Part shown: piece by piece, positions 1 to 8,166 of the stretch
Layout: each line of letters opens with the position of its first letter
Numbering within the stretch: position 1 is the first letter of the stretch
Assembly (NCBI GenBank): GCA_023415305.1
Contig: JAEZKZ010000004.1
Span: 1-13,286 of the forward strand
DNA: 13,286 bases
From: Bacillota bacterium
Lineage (GTDB): Bacteria; Bacillota; Clostridia; Acetivibrionales; DSM-1351
Direction: 5' to 3'
Program-made: the position numbers and the translations under genes
Notes under the pieces: generated by a model
Database searches by the model: none
Told to the model about the DNA's origin: nothing
What the model saw: only the letters and a program-made list of their open reading frames with translations

Positions 1-215
1 TGATGGCTGAGAGTGTTGATATCCATTACTGCTGATATATCGTGAAGATATGCCGAAATTTCAACTATCTCCCTGTCAGCTCCCAGTATGTCTGCCAACC
101 TGCATGCATAATCCTTTACGATCATGATGTGCTGTTCAAAAAATGCACTTCCAAATACATTCTCCTTTTTGTTGCATTCATGTTTGACAAATTCCTTAAC
201 ATAATCGGTGATCAT
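1..215 (-). CDS. HD-domain phosphohydrolase, N-terminal part (runs off left edge)
   Basis: The first 71 codons of a minus-strand gene are visible, and the frame continues past base 1. The start is the ATG at 213-215, preceded four bases upstream by GGAGGT (220-225), a strong ribosome binding site. Residues around 29 and 58-59 give the pattern His29 ... His58-Asp59, in the context EQHIMIVKDYACRLADILG then YLHDIS. This is the first His and the HD dyad of the metal-dependent HD phosphohydrolase superfamily. The remaining catalytic Asp would lie outside the window. Known members hydrolyse nucleotides or other phosphoesters; the substrate here cannot be told. It lies beyond the terminator at 390-408, so it is not part of the restriction operon and is probably a host flank gene. 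A longer plus-strand open frame over the same bases (42-314) lacks a ribosome binding site and reads like a shadow. Confidence 0.85.
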   Translation of the reverse strand, partial: MITDYVKEFVKHECNKKENVFGSAFFEQHIMIVKDYACRLADILGADREIVEISAYLHDISAVMDINTLSH

Positions 216-389
216 TTTAACCTCCATGTCCCCAATGTTTTACTTTATAAAACTGGCAGATGTGCATTAGCTTTTCAGACTAAAGTCTTTCACGCTAAAC
301 ACTCCCTTTCATGATTTCAGTATATAGGGTTGTGGGGGATTAAGGAATGTAAAATGAAAAGGAAATTTTGTAAAATTGACAGGAAAGAA
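216..389. other. Upstream region of the HD-domain gene
   Basis: This non-coding stretch holds two small inverted repeats: GTTTTA/TAAAAC at 237-253 with a 5-nt loop, and AGACT/AGTCT at 277-288 with a 2-nt loop. The promoter of the HD gene should be here on the minus strand. I see no convincing -35/-10 pair, only a TATAAA-like hexamer inside the first repeat. No riboswitch class was recognised. Confidence 0.35.
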
Positions 390-408
390 GGGAGGGGGAT
401 TCCCTCCC
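390..408 (-). terminator. Rho-independent terminator of the hsd operon
   Basis: GGGAGGG (390-396) and CCCTCCC (402-408) form a perfect 7-bp GC-rich stem with a 5-nt loop. Read on the minus strand, the stem is followed by TTCTTTCCT, a U-rich tract; on the plus strand it is followed by AAAGG. It therefore works for minus-strand transcription, about 210 bases after the metallopeptidase stop codon, and separates the restriction operon from the HD gene. Confidence 0.7.
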
Positions 409-417
409 AAAGGAATT

Positions 418-572
418 CTAGGTTGGTCGAGAGCGTTCAGTGACAGCTATATAGGTATAAGCATCTGTAAATCAATCTTATCGGTAATAGTGTTTAGGTT
501 TTCTGCAATATAAGGGCTTAGACTTTCAACCACCAGCAAACCATCAGATGGAAATTTCACCAATTCTTTTAC
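418..572 (-). pseudogene. Possible decayed C-terminal remnant of an unknown gene
   Basis: On the minus strand a protein-like open stretch begins after a stop at 573-575. It reads ELVKFPSDGLLVVESLSP and then YIAENLNTITDKIDLQML before a stop at 447-449. Shifting the frame by one base near 450-458 continues it as YIAVTERSRPT with a stop at 418-420. There is no good start codon or ribosome binding site. The composition resembles real protein more than random frame, so I read it as a frameshifted 3' remnant. I do not recognise the family. It lies between the metallopeptidase gene and the operon terminator. Confidence 0.3.
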
Positions 573-619
573 CTAAACACAACCCATATTCCTATATCAT
601 CTAACGATTCTTAATAATT

Positions 620-1342
620 CTACAATCCCCTTACAACCTCTTCATCCAATATCTTTTTTCTATCCTTCCAATCTGCCATTAAGGCTGTCATAAAGTTAAA
701 AAACCTATTATCATGATTGCGGAACTTAAAGTGTAATAACTCATGTAGTACAACATAATCAATACAGTATTTTGGGGCTTTTATCAACTCATAATTCAAG
801 AGTATTATACCTTTGTCTTTTACACATGAACCCCATCGAGCTTTCATAACTCGTATCATTACCTTCGGTTTATTGATATCATGCATTTCTACCATGGGAT
901 AAACCCTCTTAAGAGATTCTTCAAAAGCCGTCTCTGCTTTTTCCCGAAACCACTTATCCATAAGGCTTTTCTTTTTATTGTTATTATTCTTATCTTTAAC
1001 CTGCAAGTTAATAAAACCTTGATAAAGTTTGACACCTTCCTGCTCAGAGGTTTCAACTTTTAGTCTTACCTGTTTCCCTAAATATTTAAAAGTTTCTCCG
1101 CTTATATATTCCTTATTACTTTTACTTTCAGACTGGGTATCACTAAAGTAACATAAATTCTTAGCAATCCAGGGAGCCTTTTTCTTCACAAATTCTATAA
1201 TGTATTCAATCGGTACATTATCATTTGCAGAGACCATTACTGTCAAATCCGGCCTCGTATTCAGGTTTATATTTTTTACATCCTTACGGTGTAGTTCAAA
1301 CTCAATACTTTGTCCTTTATATGTGATGACGTGCTTTTCCAT
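620..1342 (-). CDS. YgjP-like (M48-type, DUF45) zinc metallopeptidase
   Basis: A 240-residue predicted cytosolic protein with no signal peptide or membrane segment. The zinc site is HELLH at 200-204, followed by NHDNRFF with a probable third ligand His210. The preceding RWGSC block at 169-173 is the signature of the YgjP/WLM-like metallopeptidase family. A low-complexity Asn/Lys run (about 117-126) separates the N-terminal beta-rich part from the catalytic half. The ATG follows AAGGTGA at a usable distance and lies 9 bases after the hsdR stop, so it is co-transcribed as the last gene of the type I operon. YgjP-like genes are frequent neighbours of type I systems in Firmicutes. Their substrate is not established; processing or turnover of restriction subunits is only a suggestion. 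Family assignment is firm, role unknown. Confidence 0.88.
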   Translation of the reverse strand: MEKHVITYKGQSIEFELHRKDVKNINLNTRPDLTVMVSANDNVPIEYIIEFVKKKAPWIAKNLCYFSDTQSESKSNKEYISGETFKYLGKQVRLKVETSEQEGVKLYQGFINLQVKDKNNNNKKKSLMDKWFREKAETAFEESLKRVYPMVEMHDINKPKVMIRVMKARWGSCVKDKGIILLNYELIKAPKYCIDYVVLHELLHFKFRNHDNRFFNFMTALMADWKDRKKILDEEVVRGL

Positions 1343-1351
1343 AAAATCACC

Positions 1352-4300
1352 TTAATATCTCCTTAAAGCTACAGTTTTTATATCTACAATTATTTTATCT
1401 ATTTCTTCATAGCTTAGTTTTATCCCATGCTTCTTTTCATAAAGGTAGATTATATCTTCAATCTCCTGCTCAATACGCCTGTGAACTTCAATATTATCAT
1501 GCCAATCCACTTTGGAATGCTTTTCAATGATAATATCGATGTCTTCTGCCAGTTCGCCTAAAATATCTGTACTGCAATATTCTGATACTGTTTCTTTTAC
1601 AACTCCATAGAAGGCTTTAGCGTTAGAGTTATCGTTTATGCTCTCAGGATAAACAACTCCATGGTCTGTGCCCTTTCTGAAGTCATTCATTATATCTGAC
1701 ATGCGACTCCAATATTCAGACTCAGAAATCCTTTTGTCTTTGTACGCCTGTAGTGTTTCTTCAATACGTTCCGAAAACTTCTTGTAATATGCAGGGTTCT
1801 CATCCCATTGGGCGTCTATGCGTTTTGCAAGTCTTGTCCTAATTGCATCAGCTCTTGCCCTTGGAGATTGAAGTCTGGCAAGCTCCTCTTCCATTCCCTT
1901 TTCGTCAGTAATATCTACAGGATTCGTTACCCTTAAAACTTCTTCGGCAGAGATATAGTTATCTATCAATCTCTGCATTTTAGCTTCATATTCCTTATGG
2001 TCGATTGTATCTGAATATCTTATCCGCACCGATGCTCTCAGTTCCTGATAAAATTTGAGGTCCTTTTTATATTTAGCCATTTCATCTTTTCCTATTGCGT
2101 TATAAATCTTTTCGGACGAAAGGGCTATTCCAAGACAGTTACTGAATTTACTAAGTATACTATAGAAGTCACTTCTCTTTTCATCATCTGCCAAAAATAC
2201 TTCATATTCCTCGAAATCACTTTTATTTTTAACTGGATTAAACAGATTTTTCAGCTCAGTATGATATTGTCGTATAGTGCCTACCGCACTGATAACATCA
2301 TGAACTGCACCTTTTATATCCTCTGGGTCAAAGTTATCCAACTCGCCCTCGCCGGAATACATTCCCATGGCTTCATTTAATTTATCTATCAGACCTCTAT
2401 AATCAATAATAAAGCCGTAATCTTTACCATCATAAAGCCTGTTAACCCTAGCAATTGCCTGGAGCAGGGTATGCTCTTTCATGGGCTTGTCAACATATAG
2501 AATAGTTGCTCTGGGAGCATCAAACCCCGTTAACAATTTTTCAACGACAATAAGGATATCAATTCCGTCCCCATTGATAAATTCATCCTTAATGGAATCC
2601 TCATACTCCTCCTCATTTCCATACCGCTTCATCATCTTGTTCCAAAACTTTCTGACCTTATCTTTCGACTCCTCATCAACCTCCTCAATTCCTTCTCTCA
2701 TATCAGGCGGCGAAATGACTACCGCAGTTTCCAGATCACCCAGTTCCTGAAATGCTTCCTGGTATCTTATAGCTTCAACCTTACTATTAGTAGCGAGTAT
2801 AGCTTTAAACTGAGACCCTTTGGTTTTGAAGTTATTCTTGAAATGCTCATTAATATCAAAGGCTATTAACCTTAACCTTTGGTCACTTGATGCAATCCGC
2901 TCAAAACGACTCCATTTTTTCTTAACCTCTTCCTTTTGCCTGTCATTAAGATTCCGTATAATAATCTCAAGCTGGTTATCAATTGCCTTACGATTAACTG
3001 TCTGCTCTACCATTTTCCCTTCGTACAACAATGGAACGATTTCTTTATCAGCTACCCCATCTGAGATAGTATATTTATGAATCAACTTACCAAACTTCAG
3101 GATAGTGTTTTTTTCGTTCTTCATCAGGGGTGTTCCAGTAAACCCAAGATAACAAGCATTAGGGAATACCTTTTTCATTTTAATATGTAGTTCACCGAAA
3201 TTCGTCCTATGGCTTTCGTCAACAAGAACAAAAATATCTTTAGATACCACTGGCTCTTGATTATTGGATGCCGTATCAAATTTATGAATCAGGGTAGTAA
3301 CCACATCTGCACTGTTATCATTTATAAGTTGAACCAGATGCTTTCCTGATGTAGCCCTCAATGCTGTAAGCCTAGTATGTGTAAATGTCTTATGTATTTG
3401 CTTATCAAGCTCAATCCTGTCCGTGACTACAATTATCTTTGGGTGGTAGTCCACGAGCTCCGACAGAATAATCTTGGTCAACATTACCATGGTTAAGGTT
3501 TTACCAGAACCCTGGGTGTGCCAGATTACCCCCGATTGACGATTCCCACTTTTGTCTGTATCCTCGATTGTCTTAACAATCTCCTTTATTGCAAAGTATT
3601 GCTGATATCTTGCTATCTTCTTAACGTCTTTATCAAATAAAATATAAAATCTTGTGAGTTCTAATAGCCTCTTAGGGTGGAAAAGAGAGATAATATCCCT
3701 ATCCTGCTTGGTGGGAAGCCTATCTTTCACAACATCATTAAGTATAGGACTTAGCCATTTTTCATCCTGCTCTTTCCATGTTGACCAAAACTTCTTTGGA
3801 GTAGCGCAAGTGGCAAACTTGGTGTCATTCTTATTTGTAGACATCACTATCTGAATGAATTTGAATAGCTGTGGAATATAGTCCTTGCCCTGATTCCGAA
3901 TCATTTGTTCAATGCCTTGTTCGATTGAGATAGATGCTTTCTTGCATTCAATGACAGCGAATGGAATACCATTCATAAACAAAACAATATCAGGTCTGGC
4001 TGTTCCCTGACCGTCCTCTTTTTCAACGGAGAATTCTTCAACCATATAGAAATCATTGTTTTCCCATTTATCCCAATCAATATACTTAAGGTTAAATGAA
4101 CGCTTAGTTCCATCTGGCAAGTCTTCCTGATAACTTCTCTCCAGCATTAACGAGTCATATATCTTCTCATTAGTTTTAACAAGCCCGTCAGTTAATGCTT
4201 CATCTATATCCTGTAAAGCTTGATTAATGTTCTTGCCACTGAATTTATACTTTTTACCCTTGTATTCATAAGAGTTAAGCTCAACAAGTTTAGTACGTAA

Positions 4301-4447
4301 AATATCCTTAAGGATTACATTATATAAACTTCCTCTAAGGCACTCTACTTCAAAAGGGTAAAGGTACTTGTATCCAAGCCTTTTTAATACTTCAACTGCT
4401 GGAGTTTGAGATATATTCAGTTCATCATAATCTTTTACACTTGTCAT
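1352..4447 (-). CDS. hsdR: Type I restriction endonuclease, motor/nuclease subunit HsdR
   Basis: A full-length 1031-residue HsdR, which supplies ATP-driven DNA translocation and cleavage to the HsdR-HsdM-HsdS complex. The N-terminal PD-(D/E)xK nuclease shows Asp153 (RPDIVLF) and Glu167-Cys-Lys169 (VIECKKA). The helicase core follows: Walker A TQGSGKT at 311-317, motif Ia around VTDRIELDKQ (341-350), DESH at 410-413, TGTP at 437-440, motif V LLTGFDAP at 638-645 and motif VI QAIARVNR at 663-670. The remaining third is the C-terminal region that usually contacts HsdM. All catalytic motifs are intact, so the enzyme is probably active. GAGGTG precedes the ATG; the gene starts 15 bases after the hsdS stop and ends 9 bases before the metallopeptidase start. 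Confidence 0.96.
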   Translation of the reverse strand: MTSVKDYDELNISQTPAVEVLKRLGYKYLYPFEVECLRGSLYNVILKDILRTKLVELNSYEYKGKKYKFSGKNINQALQDIDEALTDGLVKTNEKIYDSLMLERSYQEDLPDGTKRSFNLKYIDWDKWENNDFYMVEEFSVEKEDGQGTARPDIVLFMNGIPFAVIECKKASISIEQGIEQMIRNQGKDYIPQLFKFIQIVMSTNKNDTKFATCATPKKFWSTWKEQDEKWLSPILNDVVKDRLPTKQDRDIISLFHPKRLLELTRFYILFDKDVKKIARYQQYFAIKEIVKTIEDTDKSGNRQSGVIWHTQGSGKTLTMVMLTKIILSELVDYHPKIIVVTDRIELDKQIHKTFTHTRLTALRATSGKHLVQLINDNSADVVTTLIHKFDTASNNQEPVVSKDIFVLVDESHRTNFGELHIKMKKVFPNACYLGFTGTPLMKNEKNTILKFGKLIHKYTISDGVADKEIVPLLYEGKMVEQTVNRKAIDNQLEIIIRNLNDRQKEEVKKKWSRFERIASSDQRLRLIAFDINEHFKNNFKTKGSQFKAILATNSKVEAIRYQEAFQELGDLETAVVISPPDMREGIEEVDEESKDKVRKFWNKMMKRYGNEEEYEDSIKDEFINGDGIDILIVVEKLLTGFDAPRATILYVDKPMKEHTLLQAIARVNRLYDGKDYGFIIDYRGLIDKLNEAMGMYSGEGELDNFDPEDIKGAVHDVISAVGTIRQYHTELKNLFNPVKNKSDFEEYEVFLADDEKRSDFYSILSKFSNCLGIALSSEKIYNAIGKDEMAKYKKDLKFYQELRASVRIRYSDTIDHKEYEAKMQRLIDNYISAEEVLRVTNPVDITDEKGMEEELARLQSPRARADAIRTRLAKRIDAQWDENPAYYKKFSERIEETLQAYKDKRISESEYWSRMSDIMNDFRKGTDHGVVYPESINDNSNAKAFYGVVKETVSEYCSTDILGELAEDIDIIIEKHSKVDWHDNIEVHRRIEQEIEDIIYLYEKKHGIKLSYEEIDKIIVDIKTVALRRY

Positions 4448-4462
4448 GTATTCACCTCAGTT

Positions 4463-5764
4463 CTAACATTTAACCCTAACTTTTCCTGTGAGCAGGAGTT
4501 GTATAAGTCCTTTTTTTTGCTGTTTTAACAAATCAAGCTCCTTTTCAAGTATTTGTATTTCCTTGTCTGCTTCAACCAGAATATCTGCAATTGCTTTTTG
4601 TTCTTCTGCATTAGGAACTTTTACTTTTAAGTTAAAAAAATCTGAAGGTGTAATATTAAGTAGCCCATGTGCCCTTCCACCTTCATTAGCCACCTTTGTC
4701 AAGCCTCTATTAAGTAACCCAGCTTCAAAATATTGCTCGAAAAACTCTGGAGAACAATCTTTATCTTCTCGTAGCTTAAAACATATATATAGTGATGTTA
4801 CTACACCTCTATCATATAGGGTTAGCCTTTTTATTGCTCCCATCGGGTAGCCGTTTGAATAACTTTTATTAAAAGCAAATTCACCTTTTTTGAGTATACA
4901 ATAATTATCAAGACTCTCACTTGCAATAACTTTATTAAAAAAATCCCCTTGACTTATTAATCCTTGTTGAGCCGAAATAGTAAGTACTTTAGTATTTCCT
5001 TCACTATTTTTCCTTGTTACTCTATCGAATATCTCTCTTAACTTTATCTCTTTCCATTGAGCATTATATCCAGGAATCTTCACTCTGCCAGTTAGCAAGT
5101 TTTGCCTTAGCCATTTCTTTTGTTGCTTCTTCTGCCTTATTATTTTTTCTTTAAGTTCTATTACCTTATCTGAGGTAAAAAGGATAGATGTAATACGTTC
5201 TTGCTCTTGCTTATTAGGCAGAGGAAAAATCAACTTGTTTACTTTTTCAATAGTTAGTGCTTTCTGACTTGAACCATTGAAAATCCTTTCTATTTGCCGC
5301 GTAACAATAGGAGAATTCCATTGAAAATATAAATATAAGCTTAGTATCGTATTAATTTCTCGCATCCATAACAAATTTCCGTCTTTGAAGTAAAATGGTA
5401 AGTCCTCCTCCTTGATTACATATGGTACCCCTAAAGTTCCTACTGCAGTGATTAAAATATCATCTTTTTGTGGTACAGGAAATTTATCTGATATTTCCTT
5501 ATATCTTTCAAATGATATATATAAAGATTCTTCTATATGTGAATTAAGAGACTTCTCTATAATCTCTTTTGAACGAAAAAAAGGAATACCTTCTTTTACG
5601 TACTCTTCCGCCATTATTCTTTTACTTGACGTTATCTCTGCCACTTGTTCGAACTTGATTACCTTCCAATCACAAGGAATAATTCCAACATTAGTTTTTT
5701 TATATCCAACTGGTACTTTTCCTTTCCTTATAGAATTAATTTTAGTTCTAATTTCATAATCCAT
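4463..5764 (-). CDS. hsdS: Type I restriction-modification specificity subunit HsdS
   Basis: HsdS recognises a bipartite DNA site and directs both methylation and cleavage. The 433-residue product has the usual two halves: a first target recognition domain opening near VGIIPCDWKVIKFEQVAEI, a central conserved helical region (LPNKQEQERI, LLTGRVKIPGY), a second recognition domain from about residue 240, and a distal conserved coiled coil (VPNAEEQKAIADIL ... LLLTGKVRV). I chose the ATG at 5762-5764 because GAGGGG lies 7 bases before it. An in-frame ATG at 5789-5791 would overlap hsdM by 17 bases and has no comparable ribosome site. With the chosen start the gap to hsdM is 10 bases. The target sequence cannot be predicted by reading. 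Confidence 0.93.
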   Translation of the reverse strand: MDYEIRTKINSIRKGKVPVGYKKTNVGIIPCDWKVIKFEQVAEITSSKRIMAEEYVKEGIPFFRSKEIIEKSLNSHIEESLYISFERYKEISDKFPVPQKDDILITAVGTLGVPYVIKEEDLPFYFKDGNLLWMREINTILSLYLYFQWNSPIVTRQIERIFNGSSQKALTIEKVNKLIFPLPNKQEQERITSILFTSDKVIELKEKIIRQKKQQKKWLRQNLLTGRVKIPGYNAQWKEIKLREIFDRVTRKNSEGNTKVLTISAQQGLISQGDFFNKVIASESLDNYCILKKGEFAFNKSYSNGYPMGAIKRLTLYDRGVVTSLYICFKLREDKDCSPEFFEQYFEAGLLNRGLTKVANEGGRAHGLLNITPSDFFNLKVKVPNAEEQKAIADILVEADKEIQILEKELDLLKQQKKGLIQLLLTGKVRVKC

Positions 5765-5774
5765 TAATTTCCCC

Positions 5775-7295
5775 TCACAATCCCAGCTCATAAAGATACT
5801 TAGCCATCTGAGCTTCCACTTCTGCCAACTCAGATTTGATATTCTGGATATTCTCTTTCACTATATCCATATCGACCACTTCTTCTTCCTCAAAAGTATC
5901 TACATACCTTGGGATATTAAGGTTATATTCATTCTCCATGATTTCATCAACAGAGGCAACATAACTGTATTTATCTATTGTTTCATACTTTTCATACGTC
6001 TCAACAATCCTCTGAATGTCATCTTCCCTGAGCCTATTCTGATTCTTGCCCTTCTCATAATTACACTCACCCGAAGCATCTATAAAAAGTATATCTTTCC
6101 TTGCCCTGTTTTTCTTAAATACAAGTACACACGCAGGAATACCCGTGCCAAAGAATAGATTTTCAGGCAAACCGATAACTGCATCCAACAGATTGAACTC
6201 AATAATCTGTTTCCTTATAGTTCCTTCGCTTGCTCCCCTAAAAAGAACTCCATGTGGTAATACAATACCCATTCTTCCACTTTCCGCCATGGAGTACAAC
6301 ATATGCAGAACAAATGCATAATCACCTTTACTTGAAGGTGGTAACCCCCATTCAAAACGTCTGTATTTATCAAGTGATGCTTCCATCTTAAAGTCTTTAT
6401 CATTAACACCTTCACCTGCAAACCCCATAGCCCATTTATCCAATGAGAAAGGAGGATTCGCAACCAACACTTGGAATTTCATAAGTTTATCATCTTCCAG
6501 ATGCAATGGATTAGACAAAGTGTCACCCCATGTAATCTTAGCGTCATCTATACCATGAAGGAACATGTTCATGCGACAAAGTGATTGAGTCTGTCCGTTC
6601 CGCTCTTGTCCATATATTTGAGCTTTCCCGTTGAGTACTTTTTTAAATGCTCTTATCAGAAGCGAGCCACTGCCACATGCACAATCGTATATACGGTCGT
6701 TTTCCTGTGGTTTTACGAGTCTTGCGATTAGCTCGGATACCATAGATGGCGTAAAAAACTCGCCACCTTTTTTGCCTGCATCAGAGGCAAACATAGAAAT
6801 CATGTATTCATATGCGTCACCAATTACGTCATTTCCTTCAAGCTGTGACGGTCTCAAGTCCAGGTCAGCAAAATCCTCCAACAGATGCTTCAGTACAGCA
6901 TTCTTTTCCTTTGTTCTGCCCAGCACTACTTCTGAGTTAAAATCTATATTACGAAATACACCCCTCAGCTTGGCCTTGTTTTCTTCCTCAATATGCTCCA
7001 AAGCTTTATTTATAATATTTCCTATCTCTGTGTCATTCCTCTTATCATAGATATAATCAAAGGTTGACCTCTCATCCAGCACAAAACGCTCTCTGGATAG
7101 TGCTCTCTTTATACGTTCTTCATCACCTTCATATCTTTCTTTGTATTCCTCGTATCGCTCCTTGTAGGTGTCTGAAAGATATTTAACAAATAGCATAACC
7201 AATATGTAATCCTTGTATAGTGATGAATCAATTTTGCCTCTAAAAGTATCGCATGCTCTCCATAAAGTACTGTTTATCGTTTCTTGTGATGTCAT
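5775..7295 (-). CDS. hsdM: Type I DNA methyltransferase subunit HsdM (N6-adenine)
   Basis: A 506-residue HsdM of normal length. The N-terminal helical domain (about 1-150) contacts HsdS and DNA. The catalytic domain has GGEFFTP at 177-183, the S-adenosylmethionine motif DCACGSG at 204-210 and the N6-adenine catalytic motif NPPF at 280-283. The C-terminal coiled region (IVKENIQNIKSELAEVEAQ) probably docks on HsdS. It methylates adenine in the host target and so protects it from HsdR. The ATG is preceded by AAGGAG about 9 bases upstream and lies 22 bases after the half-hsdS stop; hsdS starts 10 bases after its end. All motifs are intact. Confidence 0.96.
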   Translation of the reverse strand: MTSQETINSTLWRACDTFRGKIDSSLYKDYILVMLFVKYLSDTYKERYEEYKERYEGDEERIKRALSRERFVLDERSTFDYIYDKRNDTEIGNIINKALEHIEEENKAKLRGVFRNIDFNSEVVLGRTKEKNAVLKHLLEDFADLDLRPSQLEGNDVIGDAYEYMISMFASDAGKKGGEFFTPSMVSELIARLVKPQENDRIYDCACGSGSLLIRAFKKVLNGKAQIYGQERNGQTQSLCRMNMFLHGIDDAKITWGDTLSNPLHLEDDKLMKFQVLVANPPFSLDKWAMGFAGEGVNDKDFKMEASLDKYRRFEWGLPPSSKGDYAFVLHMLYSMAESGRMGIVLPHGVLFRGASEGTIRKQIIEFNLLDAVIGLPENLFFGTGIPACVLVFKKNRARKDILFIDASGECNYEKGKNQNRLREDDIQRIVETYEKYETIDKYSYVASVDEIMENEYNLNIPRYVDTFEEEEVVDMDIVKENIQNIKSELAEVEAQMAKYLYELGL

Positions 7296-7317
7296 AATTA
7301 AAATCTCCTTGTTTAAT

Positions 7318-7896
7318 TTAATATTGTTGGTATATACCTGTCAGTACGCCATTATAAAGTTTTTCTTTCTGATCTATAAGCTTACGTAGTAACAAAAGCT
7401 CTTGATGAGCAGTATTATAAATACAAGCAATTCTTAGTTGTTCTTCCATACTTATCGGTTTTATCTCAAGTTCAGTATAGAAGCTTGGCTTTATCCCAGA
7501 AAAAGAAATTCCTGTTTTATTCTTTTCAACTTGTAATTTTACGAACTTACTATTTAAGAGCCACTTAATATAAGCAGGTACTGCTTTGCCGCTCTTTACT
7601 CTAATAATGCAGAAGTGTGATGGAACAACTAAACCTGTTGTTTCCTCTGTAATTAGTACAGCAGTAAATGGAAATGTTAGTCGTACAATTATATCATCTA
7701 GCTGTGTAAGATAGTTACATCCTAATTTTACATTACTTTTATATATATCTACCGCATCCAAGTCTATTTCACCATTGTCTTTTATGCATTTTAAGTTTAA
7801 CTGCTTATATTCAGCGACTATATCACTTTCTAAATCTGCAGTTTTACGTGAAAGCACAAGTCCTGTTCTAATTTCTGCTATGTCACTCAGCTTCAT
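7318..7896 (-). CDS. Single-TRD half-size HsdS-like specificity protein
   Basis: A 192-residue protein, about half an HsdS. It opens directly with KLSDIAEIRTG, the usual start of a target recognition domain. It has one such domain (about 1-145), then one conserved helical region (MEEQLRIACIYNTAHQELLLLRKLIDQKEKLYNGVLTG). GAGGTG five bases before the ATG gives a strong start, and the stop is a clean TAA 22 bases before hsdM, so it looks like a designed short gene and not a recent truncation. Half-size HsdS proteins are known to dimerise in some type I systems and give palindromic-type bipartite targets. Here it may provide an alternative specificity or act as an accessory subunit. It is the first gene of the restriction operon. 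Confidence 0.85.
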   Translation of the reverse strand: MKLSDIAEIRTGLVLSRKTADLESDIVAEYKQLNLKCIKDNGEIDLDAVDIYKSNVKLGCNYLTQLDDIIVRLTFPFTAVLITEETTGLVVPSHFCIIRVKSGKAVPAYIKWLLNSKFVKLQVEKNKTGISFSGIKPSFYTELEIKPISMEEQLRIACIYNTAHQELLLLRKLIDQKEKLYNGVLTGIYQQY

Positions 7897-7920
7897 GAAT
7901 TCACCTCACTTTTAATTATT

Positions 7921-7946
7921 GGAGCCAGCCATATCTAGCTGGCTCC
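7921..7946 (-). promoter_or_regulatory. Strong stem-loop in the 5' leader of the restriction operon
   Basis: GGAGCCAGC (7921-7929) and GCTGGCTCC (7938-7946) form a perfect 9-bp GC-rich stem with an 8-nt loop. It ends 24 bases before the half-hsdS start codon, just upstream of the ribosome binding site. On neither strand is it followed by a run of T: the minus strand continues AATAATTAAAAG. It is therefore not a textbook terminator. A leader structure, an mRNA stabiliser or a protein-binding site are alternatives. Confidence 0.5.
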
Positions 7947-7977
7947 TTAACCAGTTTTACTTTCCTTGAAAAACACC

Positions 7978-8121
7978 TTAAAAGTTTTCAATTTTCTTTA
8001 CATTATAAATCTTCCGGTTTCTAAATCCTTTTTTCTTTTTACCGTTTAGATTATATGTCTGCGGTCTATCTTTCGAAGTTCCTTTTCTACTACTTTTTTC
8101 ATGTGGGTTACTTGTTGCCAC
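7978..8121 (-). pseudogene. Possible small basic ORF or gene remnant
   Basis: Between the 193-residue gene and the restriction operon a minus-strand frame stays open for 47 codons from a GTG at 8119-8121 to TAA at 7978-7980. The predicted peptide is very basic (for example LNGKKKKGFRNRKIYN). There is no Shine-Dalgarno sequence before the GTG, and the open frame begins only shortly upstream at a TGA. It could be a fragment of a lost gene, or chance: an A-rich stretch naturally yields lysine codons. I do not recognise a family. Confidence 0.2.
8002..8007 (-). promoter_or_regulatory. Possible -10 element for the restriction operon
   Basis: A perfect TATAAT on the minus strand lies about 106 bases before the half-hsdS start codon. 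Upstream at 16-18 bp I see no hexamer close to TTGACA, so the promoter is tentative. Transcription from it would place the 9-bp stem-loop at 7921-7946 in the leader. Confidence 0.3.
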
Positions 8122-8166
8122 AAAATATATTCATTAACATAATAATATCTTGTAGTAGAGTCTCAA

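Noticed and set aside
216..310. Riboswitch before the HD gene
   Set aside because: Two small hairpins are present, but no conserved core of a known riboswitch class could be matched by eye.
42..314. Plus-strand 90-codon open frame
   Set aside because: It overlaps the HD-domain gene on the other strand, has no ribosome site and no recognisable protein features.
6215..6463. Minus-strand frame within hsdM
   Set aside because: It is an alternative frame of the intact hsdM catalytic domain.
4463..7896. Phase-variable hsdS inversion system
   Set aside because: No long inverted repeats between the two specificity genes were seen, both are in the same orientation, and no recombinase is present.
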